Assembly: GCA_902493515.1 (NCBI GenBank)
Contig: CABUPE010000031.1
Coordinates: 1-27,282 of the forward strand
Length of the DNA stretch: 27,282 nt
Source: an uncultured Collinsella sp.
Lineage (GTDB): Bacteria > Actinomycetota > Coriobacteriia > Coriobacteriales > Coriobacteriaceae
Direction: 5' to 3'
Below the pieces are notes generated by a model, which did no database searches, was not told the origin of the DNA, and worked only from the letters and a program-made list of their open reading frames with translations. Below, in pieces: positions 13,011-21,212 of this stretch. Position 1 is the first letter of the stretch; each line of letters begins with the position of its first letter. Both the position numbers and the translations under genes were made by a program.

Positions 13011-13853
13011 ATGAAGACAACGTTCAAAAAATCCGTACTCGCATTCCTGACATGCGTCCTGGCGCTCGCCTTTGCCCTGACGGGCTGCAGCGGCGGCGGC
13101 AAAGACCCCAAGGCCAACTTCGTCGGCAGCTGGCAGTACTCGGGTGGAACCTTGGATGGCGAAGAGCTCACCGATGAGTACATGGATATGCTCAAGGAGT
13201 GGGGCCTCAACTGCGTCCTGATCCTCGACGAGGACGGCACAGGCGCCCTCGACCTGTTCCTTGAAGTCGTCGACCTTAAATGGGAGGCAAAGGACGCCAC
13301 CACCGTAACGATCACCGCCGAAGATGAGTCGCACGACCTGAAGCTCAAGGACGACAAGCTCGTCCTTGAGGTGGAAGGCGACAAGCTTATCTTCACCAAG
13401 TCCGACAAGGATCTGTCCGGCACGGTGAAGAAGGATCGCGAGGCGGCCGAGAAGGAAGAAGAGGTCGATGAGGCCGTCGAAGACGACGACGTCCAGAGTG
13501 TCGAAATCTCCCCCGCCGTCACCGTCGCCGATGACGATCTGTGCACCATCACCATCACCGAGAAATTCAAGGACGACTGGGGCGACATCGGCTTTGTCGT
13601 CAACATCACCAACAAGAGCGACAAGGACCTGACCTTCTACGCTCCTTCCGGCAAGACCAACGTCAACGGCACTATGAAGGAACCCTGGTTCTCGGCTAAC
13701 CTGATGCCCGGCACCAGCGCCACCGAGGAATTCACGTTCTCGAGCGGCGAGCTTGACAGCCTTGACGACCTGGTCAACACGACCATCGGCATCGACGCCT
13801 ACCTGACCGATTCCTACGAGGACGTCGCCTCCTACAGCGCAACCATCGCGTAG
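13011..13853 (+). CDS. Acidic lipoprotein in the SPFH cluster
   Basis: This encodes 280 aa. The signal peptide ends in the lipobox LTGC with Cys26, followed by a Ser/Gly linker. Residues ~35-135 read as a beta-rich, lipocalin-like fold (FVGSWQYSGGTLDG, then alternating strands). A strongly acidic linker (EKEEEVDEAVEDDD) leads to a second beta-rich domain reminiscent of DUF4352-type surface domains. The ATG at 13011 has AAGGAGG upstream. It lies 80 bases after the SPFH gene with no terminator between them, and a strong terminator follows it, so it is probably the last gene of the cluster. Its function is unknown. Confidence 0.85.
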   Translation: MKTTFKKSVLAFLTCVLALAFALTGCSGGGKDPKANFVGSWQYSGGTLDGEELTDEYMDMLKEWGLNCVLILDEDGTGALDLFLEVVDLKWEAKDATTVTITAEDESHDLKLKDDKLVLEVEGDKLIFTKSDKDLSGTVKKDREAAEKEEEVDEAVEDDDVQSVEISPAVTVADDDLCTITITEKFKDDWGDIGFVVNITNKSDKDLTFYAPSGKTNVNGTMKEPWFSANLMPGTSATEEFTFSSGELDSLDDLVNTTIGIDAYLTDSYEDVASYSATIA

Positions 13854-13903
13854 CGACAGACACCGATAGCCGCGGATTGGCGGACATATCCGCGCACATG
13901 CCA

Positions 13904-13944
13904 GGCGGGGCCGCAGGAAATGATCCTGCGGCCCCGCCGCTTTT
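13904..13944. terminator. Strong bidirectional terminator between convergent genes
   Basis: A 15-bp perfect GC-rich stem (13904-13918 with 13924-13938) with loop AATGA is followed by GCTTTT on the plus strand. It ends the lipoprotein gene and faces the response regulator gene. Confidence 0.8.
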
Positions 13945-13964
13945 ATGCCGATGCATAACGAGCG

Positions 13965-14585
13965 TTAGCGCTCCATGTTGGGAACGATGCTGCCCTCCGT
14001 TACTGCGTGCACGGCTAGGCGCATGATGTTGTCGTAGCCGGTCTTATTGAGAATCTCCGAGATGCGGCGTTTGATGGTGCCCTCGCTCATAAACAGCTCG
14101 GCCGCAATCTCGCGGCGGCTCTTACCCTCGCAAGCAAGGCGCAAGATCGACAACTCGACATCGTCGAGTGCCGCCGTGCCCGAAAAAATGCTCTCGGGCG
14201 GCTTGGGAAACGTGCAATAGCCCGCCAGCGTAGAGCGCATCACGGCGAACAGCTCGCCGATACCGACGTTCTTGTACACAAAGCTATCGACGCCCGCCTC
14301 GCGAGCCTGATCGACAAAGGTGATCTCGGGCATACCCGTCATGATAATGACGCGGCACTCGGGCAGTTGTTCTTTGATGCGCGCCGCCGCCACGATGCCG
14401 TTTGAATCGTGTTCGGTGCACACGTCCATCAGTATCATGTCCGGGCGCTCCTTGAGCGCGACACCCAAGGCCTCGGAAGCATCGGCAATGGCGGAAACAA
14501 CGGTCATATCGGGCTGGTCGCCAACGGAGCGCGCCAGGCTCTCGCGCAAGATAGCCTGGTCTTCGACGATAAGGACGCGAATCAT
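13965..14585 (-). CDS. NarL/FixJ-type response regulator
   Basis: This encodes 206 aa. The receiver domain has the acidic pocket E8/D9, the phosphoacceptor D54 (MILMDV), T83 (IIMTG) and K105 (VYKN). The LuxR-type DNA-binding domain occupies about 140-200 (ELSILRLACEGKSRREIAAE, then SEGTIKRRISEIL). It overlaps the histidine kinase gene by 4 bases (ATGA at 14582-14585), so the two are translationally coupled and almost certainly partners. The target genes are unknown. Confidence 0.95.
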   Translation of the reverse strand: MIRVLIVEDQAILRESLARSVGDQPDMTVVSAIADASEALGVALKERPDMILMDVCTEHDSNGIVAAARIKEQLPECRVIIMTGMPEITFVDQAREAGVDSFVYKNVGIGELFAVMRSTLAGYCTFPKPPESIFSGTAALDDVELSILRLACEGKSRREIAAELFMSEGTIKRRISEILNKTGYDNIMRLAVHAVTEGSIVPNMER

Positions 14586-16081
14586 GAGTTTCTCCTTTGA
14601 GCTGTGGCGCTGGCGTTGAGCGGGATGGACACCGCAAGCGTAAAGGGCGGGGCGGCATGGATTTCCAGGCAGCCGCCCAGATCTTGCGCGACATGCCTCA
14701 TACCTGGAATACCCGTTCCCTCGCGATACGATACGGGTGCAGGCGCGCCGTCGTTAGAAACGGTCATCCGCGCAACATCGCTGCCTTCCGACGTCTCCCG
14801 CCACAGGCGCACATGGACCCGATGGGCCTGTGCATGCTTGGTGGCATTGGTCGAGGCTTCGCGGATAATCTGCAGAAAGGCTGCGGCGACACGCGCGTCC
14901 TCAGGCAGCTCGCCCTCCACATCGATCTGCACGCTCACCAGGCCAAAGGCATGGACGATATCGCCCAGTTGCTCTGTCGGTTCGGTGTCGCCCCCACTGC
15001 GCAGATCGGCAGCGATTGAGCGCAGCAGCGGGTCGATCTGCTCGAGTGACTCGTCATCCAGGCGCCCCTCCTCCAGATAACGATGGAGGATGGACAGGCG
15101 CTGCCCGATCACGTCGTGCACGCGAGCGCGCATACGCAGATAGGCCGCATTGTCAGCAACTTTTTTGACTTCTTCGATCTGGGCTTGGAGCTCTTGGCCC
15201 GCAAGCTCAAGCAGGTGGTTGGCTTGCGCCAGGCGATCATGAGCATGCGCATACTCTGTTACATCCAGGCCGATAATACGCTCAAAGAGGCGGCCCGAAA
15301 CCATAACGTCATCGTGCACAAACAAGCGAATCTCGGCGGGAGAAACCTCGACCACCGCCCGCGCCTCACCAAAGCGGTCCAGATTAATCCGCACACGGTT
15401 CTGGCTGCTTTCGGGCATTTGCATGCTGAGTTTGCGCAGGTCGTTCCATGTGCCGCTCATATCGCCTAGGTCGGTGGGCATATGAAGTTCCACCAGGTTT
15501 CTGCGCATGCAGCGGTTCATGAGCAGCGGACGGCCCCTCGGGTCTAGATACAGGATGCCCACGGGAATCACGTTGATGGTCTCGATCGTCGAGAACATGG
15601 TGATATCCTCCTGGCGGTTACGGACGTCCATCAAGAGCGCCGCGATGGAACGGAACAGGAAGAACGCTCCCTCTGCGATAAGGACAACGGTCCACGCCGA
15701 GCCCATGGCAAAAACCACCGGTGGTGTAACGGCGACAACAAGCGACAGCTCGGCCAGCATGACGGGGCGACGATAGCGCACCATAAGCACCACGCCGTAG
15801 GCAAAGATCACGGCATTGAGCCACAGCGCTCCGCCCATTGCCCTGGCGCAAACGTCAAGCGGCGCCACCAGATATGAGCCAGACGACGCGAACAAGATGA
15901 GCGCCGAAACCACCAGGTGAACCACGAGGCTCGCCTCGTAGGCGCAAATCACCTTACGGTTATAGGACGAGCGGCGCGATGCGATGAGCGGGACGTGGAT
16001 CGTCTGCAGACACGCAGCCAGGGCAAAGACAACATCGAGCGCAACGATTTGGGGAAGAATGAGCGAAATCTGCATCGTCAC
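14582..16081 (-). CDS. NarX/DesK-type sensor histidine kinase
   Basis: This encodes 499 aa. About five hydrophobic segments fill residues 5-150. A PAS-like region follows (about 160-275, VGILYLDPRGRPLLMNR), then a coiled coil and a HisKA_3 dimerisation domain with phosphoacceptor H322 in VHDVIGQRLS. The HATPase_c domain shows the N-box (ASTNATKHAQ, N412), SNDG (442-445) and GTGIPGMR (456-463). The start is taken as the GTG at 16081, whose bases overlap the TGA of the upstream gene; the ATG at 16075 is equally possible. It is the middle gene of a three-gene operon and should phosphorylate the downstream response regulator. Confidence 0.93.
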   Translation of the reverse strand: MTMQISLILPQIVALDVVFALAACLQTIHVPLIASRRSSYNRKVICAYEASLVVHLVVSALILFASSGSYLVAPLDVCARAMGGALWLNAVIFAYGVVLMVRYRRPVMLAELSLVVAVTPPVVFAMGSAWTVVLIAEGAFFLFRSIAALLMDVRNRQEDITMFSTIETINVIPVGILYLDPRGRPLLMNRCMRRNLVELHMPTDLGDMSGTWNDLRKLSMQMPESSQNRVRINLDRFGEARAVVEVSPAEIRLFVHDDVMVSGRLFERIIGLDVTEYAHAHDRLAQANHLLELAGQELQAQIEEVKKVADNAAYLRMRARVHDVIGQRLSILHRYLEEGRLDDESLEQIDPLLRSIAADLRSGGDTEPTEQLGDIVHAFGLVSVQIDVEGELPEDARVAAAFLQIIREASTNATKHAQAHRVHVRLWRETSEGSDVARMTVSNDGAPAPVSYREGTGIPGMRHVAQDLGGCLEIHAAPPFTLAVSIPLNASATAQRRNS

Positions 16082-17961
16082 TCACCCGCCCTCGGCATCA
16101 AGACGATCATGCGCAGCTGGCCGGGCTCGCCCTCAAGGCGGTATGCCACGTTGCGCCCTTGCAGAGCGCTTTCGAGCTCTTGCGCAGCGGGCGTCTGCGA
16201 AAGATCTGCATCATCGTTGGAAAAAAGCGTGGCGCGCAGCTCGACACTGCATCGGTCATGGTCGCCCAAGTGATACATAAGCGCCGGATGGTCGGTGGTG
16301 TAGGCAAAAAACGCAAAGTCATACACGCAGTCGTACAGGGCGCTTACCGTACTGGCGTGCAACGGGAGCCGTATGGCGATAATCGAGGCGCAATCGATAT
16401 CGATGGTGCGCAGGTCGCTTACGAGCTCGTTGGCGATGAGCTGAATGCGGTCGCGATCAAAACCGCTCTCCCCGTGCTGCGCCAACGTGAGCGATCCCTT
16501 GCGCTTGCAATAGGCGACAAGCATCTTGGCGCGCTGCAACATACGGTAACGCTCGTGTGAAGACGTTTCGTCGGTCAACGGCGGCAGCGAGCTCAGCAGG
16601 TCGTACATCCCTTTGAGCGCGCGGGCAAGCGCCTGGTCCACGTCTTGGACCAGCAAGGTCTCGGCCTCTTGATCTGCCAGGTACGTCTTAAGGTCGTAGT
16701 CGGCGGCGAGCAGCTCGTTTTGACGCTGCAGCTCCATGCGACGATGCGCCAGTTCACGGTTAAGCTCGTTGAGCTCCGACACGTCTTGGGCAAGCAGGGC
16801 CGATCCGCCCAGCAGTGGAAAGGCACGGTACATCACATCGGGATCGGACGCCACGGCAAAGGCATGGGCGCGGCCATGTTCCTGGGTCCGCAACTCCTCG
16901 CGCACGCCTACCGGCGTTGGCTTTGACACCGGCGTGGCATAGACCTCCTGCAGGTCGCGTGTTAGAACTTTGAGGTCAAGCGGCAAGGTGTCGAAGATGC
17001 CGGCGATGTCGTGATACGACGGAATGACACCGCAATCGAGACAGATTTCCATCGCCACCACGCACAAGACGCAATAGACGAGCGAAAAGTTGAGCCTCCA
17101 TGCCCAGGGCACGCGCAACGCATAGGAGATGGCAAAGAACGCGCCGCCCAGCAGCACGAGCGCCGCCGTGCCCGAGAAACGTTGGATGCGAAAGGACGAG
17201 GACCGGCCCACCAGGATAAAAAAGGCCACAAAGTTAAAGGCCGTCCACACGAGGACGGCGAAATAACCCCAGCCGTACGTGTAATCGTTACTCCAGGTGT
17301 CGCTTGTACGGTCAAAGTGGAAGACCTGCTGGTGAAAATCGTTGGTGAGAACAAATCCGATAAGCAGGATAGCCACAATCCACAGCGCAGCGCAGTAGCG
17401 GCGACCCAGGCGGTGTTGCTCCAGGCCCGCAAGGCGCAAACCACACAACTGGTAGAGCAGCGGAATGAGCGTCATGGGCACGTAGTACAGGTACCACAGC
17501 ACGGTGGCATAGAACGGCGTGAACGACTTGTACTTGAGAATGACTTCGATCATCCAAAGGGCGCAGATGGTGGCGACGGCAACAAGGCGGCGGCGCAGCA
17601 CATAGTCCAAACAGCGCAGATAGACCGATACGCCCCAGATCGAAAATGCAATTGCGGCAACAAGCAACGGCAGAGAGCTCGAATGGACGAGCGCATCCAC
17701 GACCTCTTCGGACACCTCGCTATAGGCGGGCACGGCGTTAGAAAGTTTGGGGTCGAAGGCGAACAGCGCCGGCAAGACTGCCAAAAGCATGAGGAACATC
17801 GCGGTGATGACACCGGCGATAGCAAAGACGCGGTGGCGGTACACCTGATGTGTTATGCCAACAAGGAATCGCGGCATGGCGAAGAGCCTGCCGCCCCTGG
17901 GATCCGCCACGGGTGCGGATCGGGCGGCCGCGTTGCCGATATGTCGCTCGCGGGTACCCAT
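16078..17961 (-). CDS. 7TM sensor protein with degenerate kinase-like C-terminus
   Basis: This encodes 627 aa from the ATG at 17961. Residues ~45-310 form seven or eight hydrophobic helices resembling the His_kinase_7TM sensor (the LTNDFHQQVFHF segment recalls the family's TNPLHH region). A PAS-like stretch and a long coiled coil (about 392-440) follow. The C-terminal ~180 residues look like a kinase-derived region, but no phosphoacceptor HD/HE motif, N-box asparagine or GxG boxes are visible. It may therefore act as a receptor that modulates the overlapping kinase downstream. The start has no Shine-Dalgarno, and a TACACT box lies 9 bases upstream, so a leaderless mRNA is possible; the ATG at 17877 is an alternative. 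Confidence 0.85.
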   Translation of the reverse strand: MGTRERHIGNAAARSAPVADPRGGRLFAMPRFLVGITHQVYRHRVFAIAGVITAMFLMLLAVLPALFAFDPKLSNAVPAYSEVSEEVVDALVHSSSLPLLVAAIAFSIWGVSVYLRCLDYVLRRRLVAVATICALWMIEVILKYKSFTPFYATVLWYLYYVPMTLIPLLYQLCGLRLAGLEQHRLGRRYCAALWIVAILLIGFVLTNDFHQQVFHFDRTSDTWSNDYTYGWGYFAVLVWTAFNFVAFFILVGRSSSFRIQRFSGTAALVLLGGAFFAISYALRVPWAWRLNFSLVYCVLCVVAMEICLDCGVIPSYHDIAGIFDTLPLDLKVLTRDLQEVYATPVSKPTPVGVREELRTQEHGRAHAFAVASDPDVMYRAFPLLGGSALLAQDVSELNELNRELAHRRMELQRQNELLAADYDLKTYLADQEAETLLVQDVDQALARALKGMYDLLSSLPPLTDETSSHERYRMLQRAKMLVAYCKRKGSLTLAQHGESGFDRDRIQLIANELVSDLRTIDIDCASIIAIRLPLHASTVSALYDCVYDFAFFAYTTDHPALMYHLGDHDRCSVELRATLFSNDDADLSQTPAAQELESALQGRNVAYRLEGEPGQLRMIVLMPRAGE

Positions 17962-18027
17962 AGTGCTTTTAGTGTACCGACAGATGGGTCGAAAAAGCGG
18001 GCCGCATGTCCCAAAATCCGCAGACGG

Positions 18028-18068
18028 CAAGGCGCCCGGCAAGCATTAACTGCTCGCCGGGCGCCTTG
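18028..18068 (-). terminator. Hairpin after the GH1 gene
   Basis: A 13-bp perfect stem (18028-18040 with 18056-18068), plus an inner AGCA/TGCT pair, lies about 30 bases downstream of the 6-phospho-beta-glucosidase stop. No T-run follows on the minus strand, so it may stabilise the 3' end rather than terminate on its own. Confidence 0.6.
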
Positions 18069-18096
18069 GTCAGGAGGCTACGGTTATCGGGAAAGC

Positions 18097-19527
18097 CTAG
18101 GCCAAATCTTCGCCGTTGGTGGCGATAACCTTCTTGTACCAGTCGAAGCTCTTCTTTTTGGAGCGCTTGAGGGTGCCGTTGCCCGCATCATCGCGGTCCA
18201 CATAGATAAAGCCGTAGCGCTTGGACATCTCGCCCGTACCGGCGGATACCAGGTCGATCGGGCCCCAGGTGGTGTAGCCCAGCAGGTCAACGCCGTCCTC
18301 GGTCACCGCATCGCGCATCGCGGCGATATGCTGGCGCAGGTAGTCGATACGGTAGTCGTCGTTGATGGAACCATCCTCCTCGACAACATCCTTGGCGCCC
18401 AGACCGTTCTCAACCACAAACAGCGGCTTCTGATAACGGTCGTACAGGTCGTTGAGCGTAATACGGAAGCCCAGCGGATCGATGGCCCAGCCCCACTGGC
18501 TCTCCTGCAGGTAGGGGTTCTTGGCGCCGGCGAAGGCGTTACCCTGGGTGCGCTCGACATCGGGGTTATCGGCACCGGCGGAGCAACGGGTGCTGTAATA
18601 GCTAAAGCTGATGAAGTCGACGGTGTTAGTGGCCAGGATCTCGCGATCCTCGTCGGTCATGCCCACATCGATGCCTAGACGCTCGAGCTTCTTGACGGCA
18701 TAGGTCGGGTAGTAGCCGCGACTCTGGACGTCGACGAAGAAGTAATTGTCCTGGTTGTCGAGCTGTGCCTGGCGCACATCGCCCGGACGGCAGCTGTAGG
18801 GGTAGTAGCTACCTGCGGCGAGCATGCAGCCGATCTTGATCTCGGGGTCGATCTCGTGGGCGATCTTGGTTGCCCAAGCGCTGGCGACAAGCTCGTTGTG
18901 AGCGGCAAGGTACTCGACGGCCTCCTTGTTCTCGCCCTCCTCAAAGACCAGACCGGCACCCATAAACGGCAGGTGCAGGATCATATTGATCTCGTTAAAT
19001 GTAAGCCAGTACTTCACCAGACCCTTGTAGCGGGTGAAGATCGTAGTCGCGAGGTTCTTGTAGAAGTCGATGAGCTTGCGATTGCGCCAGCCGCCGTACT
19101 CCTTGATGAGGTGAATCGGGCAGTCGAAGTGCGTGATGGTCACGAGCGGCTCGATGCCGTGCGCCTGACACTCACGGAACACGTCCTCGTAGAAGGCCAG
19201 GCCAGCCTCGTTGGGCTCGGTCTCGTCACCGTTGGGGAAGATGCGGGTCCACGCCAGGCTCATACGGAAGGCCTTAAAGCCCATCTCGGCAAAGAGAGCA
19301 ATATCTTCCTTGTAGTGGTGATAGAAATCGATGCCAGTCTGCGCGGGATAGTAATAGCCGTCCTCGAAGTCGAGCATCTTGCGCTGGCCAGAGACCACCG
19401 CATAGCGCTCGGAGCCGTGCGGAGCCACGTCCACGTTGGCCAGGCCGCGGCCGTCCACGTCGTAGGCGCCCTCGCACTGGTTGGCAGCCGTTGCGCCGCC
19501 CCACAGGAAGTCATTACGGAAAGCCAT
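18097..19527 (-). CDS. bglA: 6-phospho-beta-glucosidase (GH1)
   Basis: This 476-aa cytosolic glycosidase cleaves phosphorylated beta-glucosides imported by a PTS. The GH1 N-terminal signature is FLWGGATAANQCEGAY. The acid/base glutamate is E179 in LTFNEIN and the nucleophile is E373 in VVENGLG. The phosphate-binding signature near the C-terminus (S435, K436, Y438 in EMSKRYGFIYVD) marks a 6-phospho-sugar enzyme. The ATG at 19527 has GAAGGGA upstream. No beta-glucoside EIIBC gene or antiterminator is adjacent, so its transporter must lie elsewhere; the EIIA at 967-1503 is the nearest PTS gene. Confidence 0.93.
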   Translation of the reverse strand: MAFRNDFLWGGATAANQCEGAYDVDGRGLANVDVAPHGSERYAVVSGQRKMLDFEDGYYYPAQTGIDFYHHYKEDIALFAEMGFKAFRMSLAWTRIFPNGDETEPNEAGLAFYEDVFRECQAHGIEPLVTITHFDCPIHLIKEYGGWRNRKLIDFYKNLATTIFTRYKGLVKYWLTFNEINMILHLPFMGAGLVFEEGENKEAVEYLAAHNELVASAWATKIAHEIDPEIKIGCMLAAGSYYPYSCRPGDVRQAQLDNQDNYFFVDVQSRGYYPTYAVKKLERLGIDVGMTDEDREILATNTVDFISFSYYSTRCSAGADNPDVERTQGNAFAGAKNPYLQESQWGWAIDPLGFRITLNDLYDRYQKPLFVVENGLGAKDVVEEDGSINDDYRIDYLRQHIAAMRDAVTEDGVDLLGYTTWGPIDLVSAGTGEMSKRYGFIYVDRDDAGNGTLKRSKKKSFDWYKKVIATNGEDLA

Positions 19528-19551
19528 GTATCAATCCCTTCGCACGCTGTT

Positions 19552-19579
19552 GTCATAGGCTCAGTATCCCTGCAAACAA
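19552..19579 (-). promoter_or_regulatory. Putative promoter of the GH1 gene
   Basis: On the minus strand TTGTTT (19579-19574) and TATGAC (19557-19552) are spaced 16 bases apart, about 25 bases before the start codon. The match is moderate. No antiterminator (RAT) structure is evident. Confidence 0.35.
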
Positions 19580-19679
19580 CGCGTCGCTCAACGGCAACGG
19601 CACGGGCCGATACTTCTTTTCGCACACGGCGGCCCAGCAGCCGCCCCGTCTGACACTTTTTGATACCCGCCCGCCCAAT

Positions 19680-19712
19680 CCACCACAAAGGGGACAGGCA
19701 CCTTTGTGGTGG
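19680..19712. repeat. Palindrome family A, left copy
   Basis: Arms CCACCACAAAGG (19680-19691) and CCTTTGTGGTGG (19701-19712) surround the 9-base spacer GGACAGGCA. A near-identical copy lies at 21100-21134 on the other side of the ATPase gene. Confidence 0.85.
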
Positions 19713-19727
19713 TTGGGGGCGGTTTGT

Positions 19728-19780
19728 CTCGATCTGTAACGGCTAGGCCGTCAAAACCGGGCCCGGTGTTACAGATCGAG
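19728..19780. repeat. Palindrome family B, divergent left copy
   Basis: Perfect 13-bp arms (19728-19740 with 19768-19780) carry CTCGATCTGTAAC and its complement. The central 27 bases differ from the other two family B copies. Confidence 0.8.
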
Positions 19781-19804
19781 ATCTTTCGGGCAGCCCCTGC
19801 AGTT

Positions 19805-19863
19805 TGTCTAAATCTGTAACAGGTAGAGACGATTTAGCCCGCTAGATGTTACAGATCGAGACA
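19805..19863. repeat. Palindrome family B, left copy
   Basis: Arms 19805-19820 and 19848-19863 pair apart from two mismatches on the left side (AA in place of CG). From 19812 onward it is identical to the copy at 21147-21205. It is the first part of a direct repeat that continues into the neighbouring gene remnant. Confidence 0.85.
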
Positions 19864-19870
19864 GAAGATT

Positions 19871-19930
19871 CTAGTCGCAGGCGATGTCGAGGTTTTGCCG
19901 ACGAGGCCTACGTAACCGCCTTCGCTCAGC
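19871..19930 (-). pseudogene. Decayed 3' end of a DUF4867 gene
   Basis: About 60 bases match the last 20 codons and stop of the intact DUF4867 gene at 21213-21857. One T is deleted (TTTT for TTTTT), giving a frameshift, and several substitutions, some conservative at protein level, are present. Together with the preceding 19812-19870 it forms a direct repeat with 21154-21272, in which the first 74 bases (19812-19885) are identical. Confidence 0.7.
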
Positions 19931-19937
19931 AATTCAT

Positions 19938-19966
19938 TTGACTGAATAGGAAAGAAAGGAAAAAAT
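19938..19966 (+). promoter_or_regulatory. Putative promoter of the AAA ATPase gene
   Basis: TTGACT (19938-19943) and AAAAAT (19961-19966) are spaced 17 bases apart, about 24 bases before the start. A purine-rich run of G/A fills the space down to an AAAGGAGA ribosome-binding site. Confidence 0.45.
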
Positions 19967-19989
19967 AGGAAAAAAAGGAAAGGAGACTT

Positions 19990-21096
19990 ATGACTGAAAC
20001 CATCTTCTCCCCCTCATTTGGAAATCGCCCGTCCTATCTGGTGGGTCGCGGGAACGTGATTTCGACATTCATCTCCGGTCTTGAGCAGGAGCCGGGCAAT
20101 CGAGACCGAGCCATGCTCATGCTCGGCCAGCGAGGCAGCGGCAAGACGGTTCTTCTGTGGGAACTTGCCGACCGCGCACGCAAGCTCGGTTTTGTTGTCG
20201 CCACACCCACCGTAGCCTCCGAAGATATGCTTGAGCGCATTGTTGAAAAAATCCAAGAAGCAGGCGAGCCTTATGTCAGCAAGCGTCATCTCCCCAAACT
20301 TTCTGGCGGTAGCTTGAGCGTCTTCGGCTTCTCAGCCGGTCTCGAGTTCACACGCGATGTGCAGGAGACCAAGAGTTTCCAGTTCAAACTCACGCAGCTG
20401 GCGCGCAAGCTGACCGAGCAGGGGCACGGCATCCTCATCCTTATCGATGAGCTCCAAGCTAATTCACCTGAGATTAGACAGCTCGTCACCGCCTATCAAG
20501 AGCTGGTCGGTGAGGGACTCAACGTCGCGCTTGTTATGGCAGGTCTCCCGGGAGCCGTCTGTGCAACGCTCAATGACCGCGTGCTGACATTTCTCAACCG
20601 CGCTCGCAAGGTCACGCTCGAACCGCTTTCAGTCGGAGATGTCGATGCCTATTATCAGCGGGCTTTCGAAGAGCTCGACCTTGATATTCCAGGCGATCTT
20701 CGCCTCCGTGCCGCTCGCGCAACCCAAGGCTCGCCCTATATGCTGCAGCTCATCGGCTATAACATCGGCAATCGCTGCAAGACAGGAGAACACGTAACGC
20801 CAGAGCAAGTCGACGGAGCTATCGAAGCGTCAAAAGCCGATTTCGAAAACGATGTTTGTGAAACGACGCTCGCCGCGCTATCGGACCAAGACGTCGCGTT
20901 TCTCGACGCAATGACTGATGACGAAGACGCCGTTTCGCGCATTTCCGATGTAGCGAAACGTATGTCAGTCACACCCGACTATGCGCAAAAGTATCGCCGG
21001 CGCCTCATCGACGCCGGCGTAATCGAACAGGCGCGCCGCGGTTACGTGCGTTTCGCCGTTCCATATATGGCTGACTATCTGCGCAGCCAACTCTAG
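19990..21096 (+). CDS. AAA-family ATPase, stand-alone accessory gene
   Basis: This encodes 368 aa and is predicted cytoplasmic. Walker A is GQRGSGKT (46-53). Walker B is ILILIDE (148-154, D153 and E154). A sensor-1-like VMAGLP lies at 182-187, and the C-terminal ~70 residues read as a winged helix (VAKRMSVTPDYAQKYRRRLI). This matches the Pfam Arch_ATPase / 'AAA ATP-binding protein' STAND-like group, whose members are often of unknown function. No partner nuclease, effector or transposase gene is adjacent. It sits inside duplicated palindromes and next to a decayed copy of its right neighbour's 3' end, strong signs of insertion. A defence or regulatory role is possible, but nothing in the sequence proves it. 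Confidence 0.9.
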   Translation: MTETIFSPSFGNRPSYLVGRGNVISTFISGLEQEPGNRDRAMLMLGQRGSGKTVLLWELADRARKLGFVVATPTVASEDMLERIVEKIQEAGEPYVSKRHLPKLSGGSLSVFGFSAGLEFTRDVQETKSFQFKLTQLARKLTEQGHGILILIDELQANSPEIRQLVTAYQELVGEGLNVALVMAGLPGAVCATLNDRVLTFLNRARKVTLEPLSVGDVDAYYQRAFEELDLDIPGDLRLRAARATQGSPYMLQLIGYNIGNRCKTGEHVTPEQVDGAIEASKADFENDVCETTLAALSDQDVAFLDAMTDDEDAVSRISDVAKRMSVTPDYAQKYRRRLIDAGVIEQARRGYVRFAVPYMADYLRSQL

Positions 21097-21099
21097 GCA

Positions 21100-21134
21100 G
21101 CCACCACAAAGGGGACAGGCACCTTTGTGGCGGC
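21100..21134. repeat. Palindrome family A, right copy
   Basis: Arms 21100-21112 and 21122-21134 pair except for one A opposite C (a U-G pair if transcribed on the minus strand). The spacer GGACAGGCA is the same as in the left copy. It starts 3 bases after the ATPase stop. Confidence 0.85.
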
Positions 21135-21146
21135 TTGGGCCCGGTT

Positions 21147-21205
21147 TGTCTCGATCTGTAACAGGTAGAGACGATTTAGCCCGCTAGATGTTACAGATCG
21201 AGACA
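21147..21205. repeat. Palindrome family B, right copy
   Basis: Perfect 16-bp arms (21147-21162 with 21190-21205) lie 7 bases beyond the stop codon of the DUF4867 gene. It is identical to the left copy from 21154 onward. Confidence 0.85.
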
Positions 21206-21212
21206 GAAGATT

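Noticed and set aside
17011..18678. 555-aa open frame opposite the 7TM receptor and GH1 genes
   Set aside because: It crosses two real genes and their intergenic hairpin and has no recognisable domain or ribosome-binding site.
19990..21096. ATPase as part of a multi-gene defence island
   Set aside because: No nuclease, protease, methylase or other effector gene lies beside it; its neighbours are metabolic genes.
19680..21205. CRISPR array or integron attC sites
   Set aside because: The repeats are palindromes in two to three copies without regular spacers, and no cas or integrase gene is nearby.
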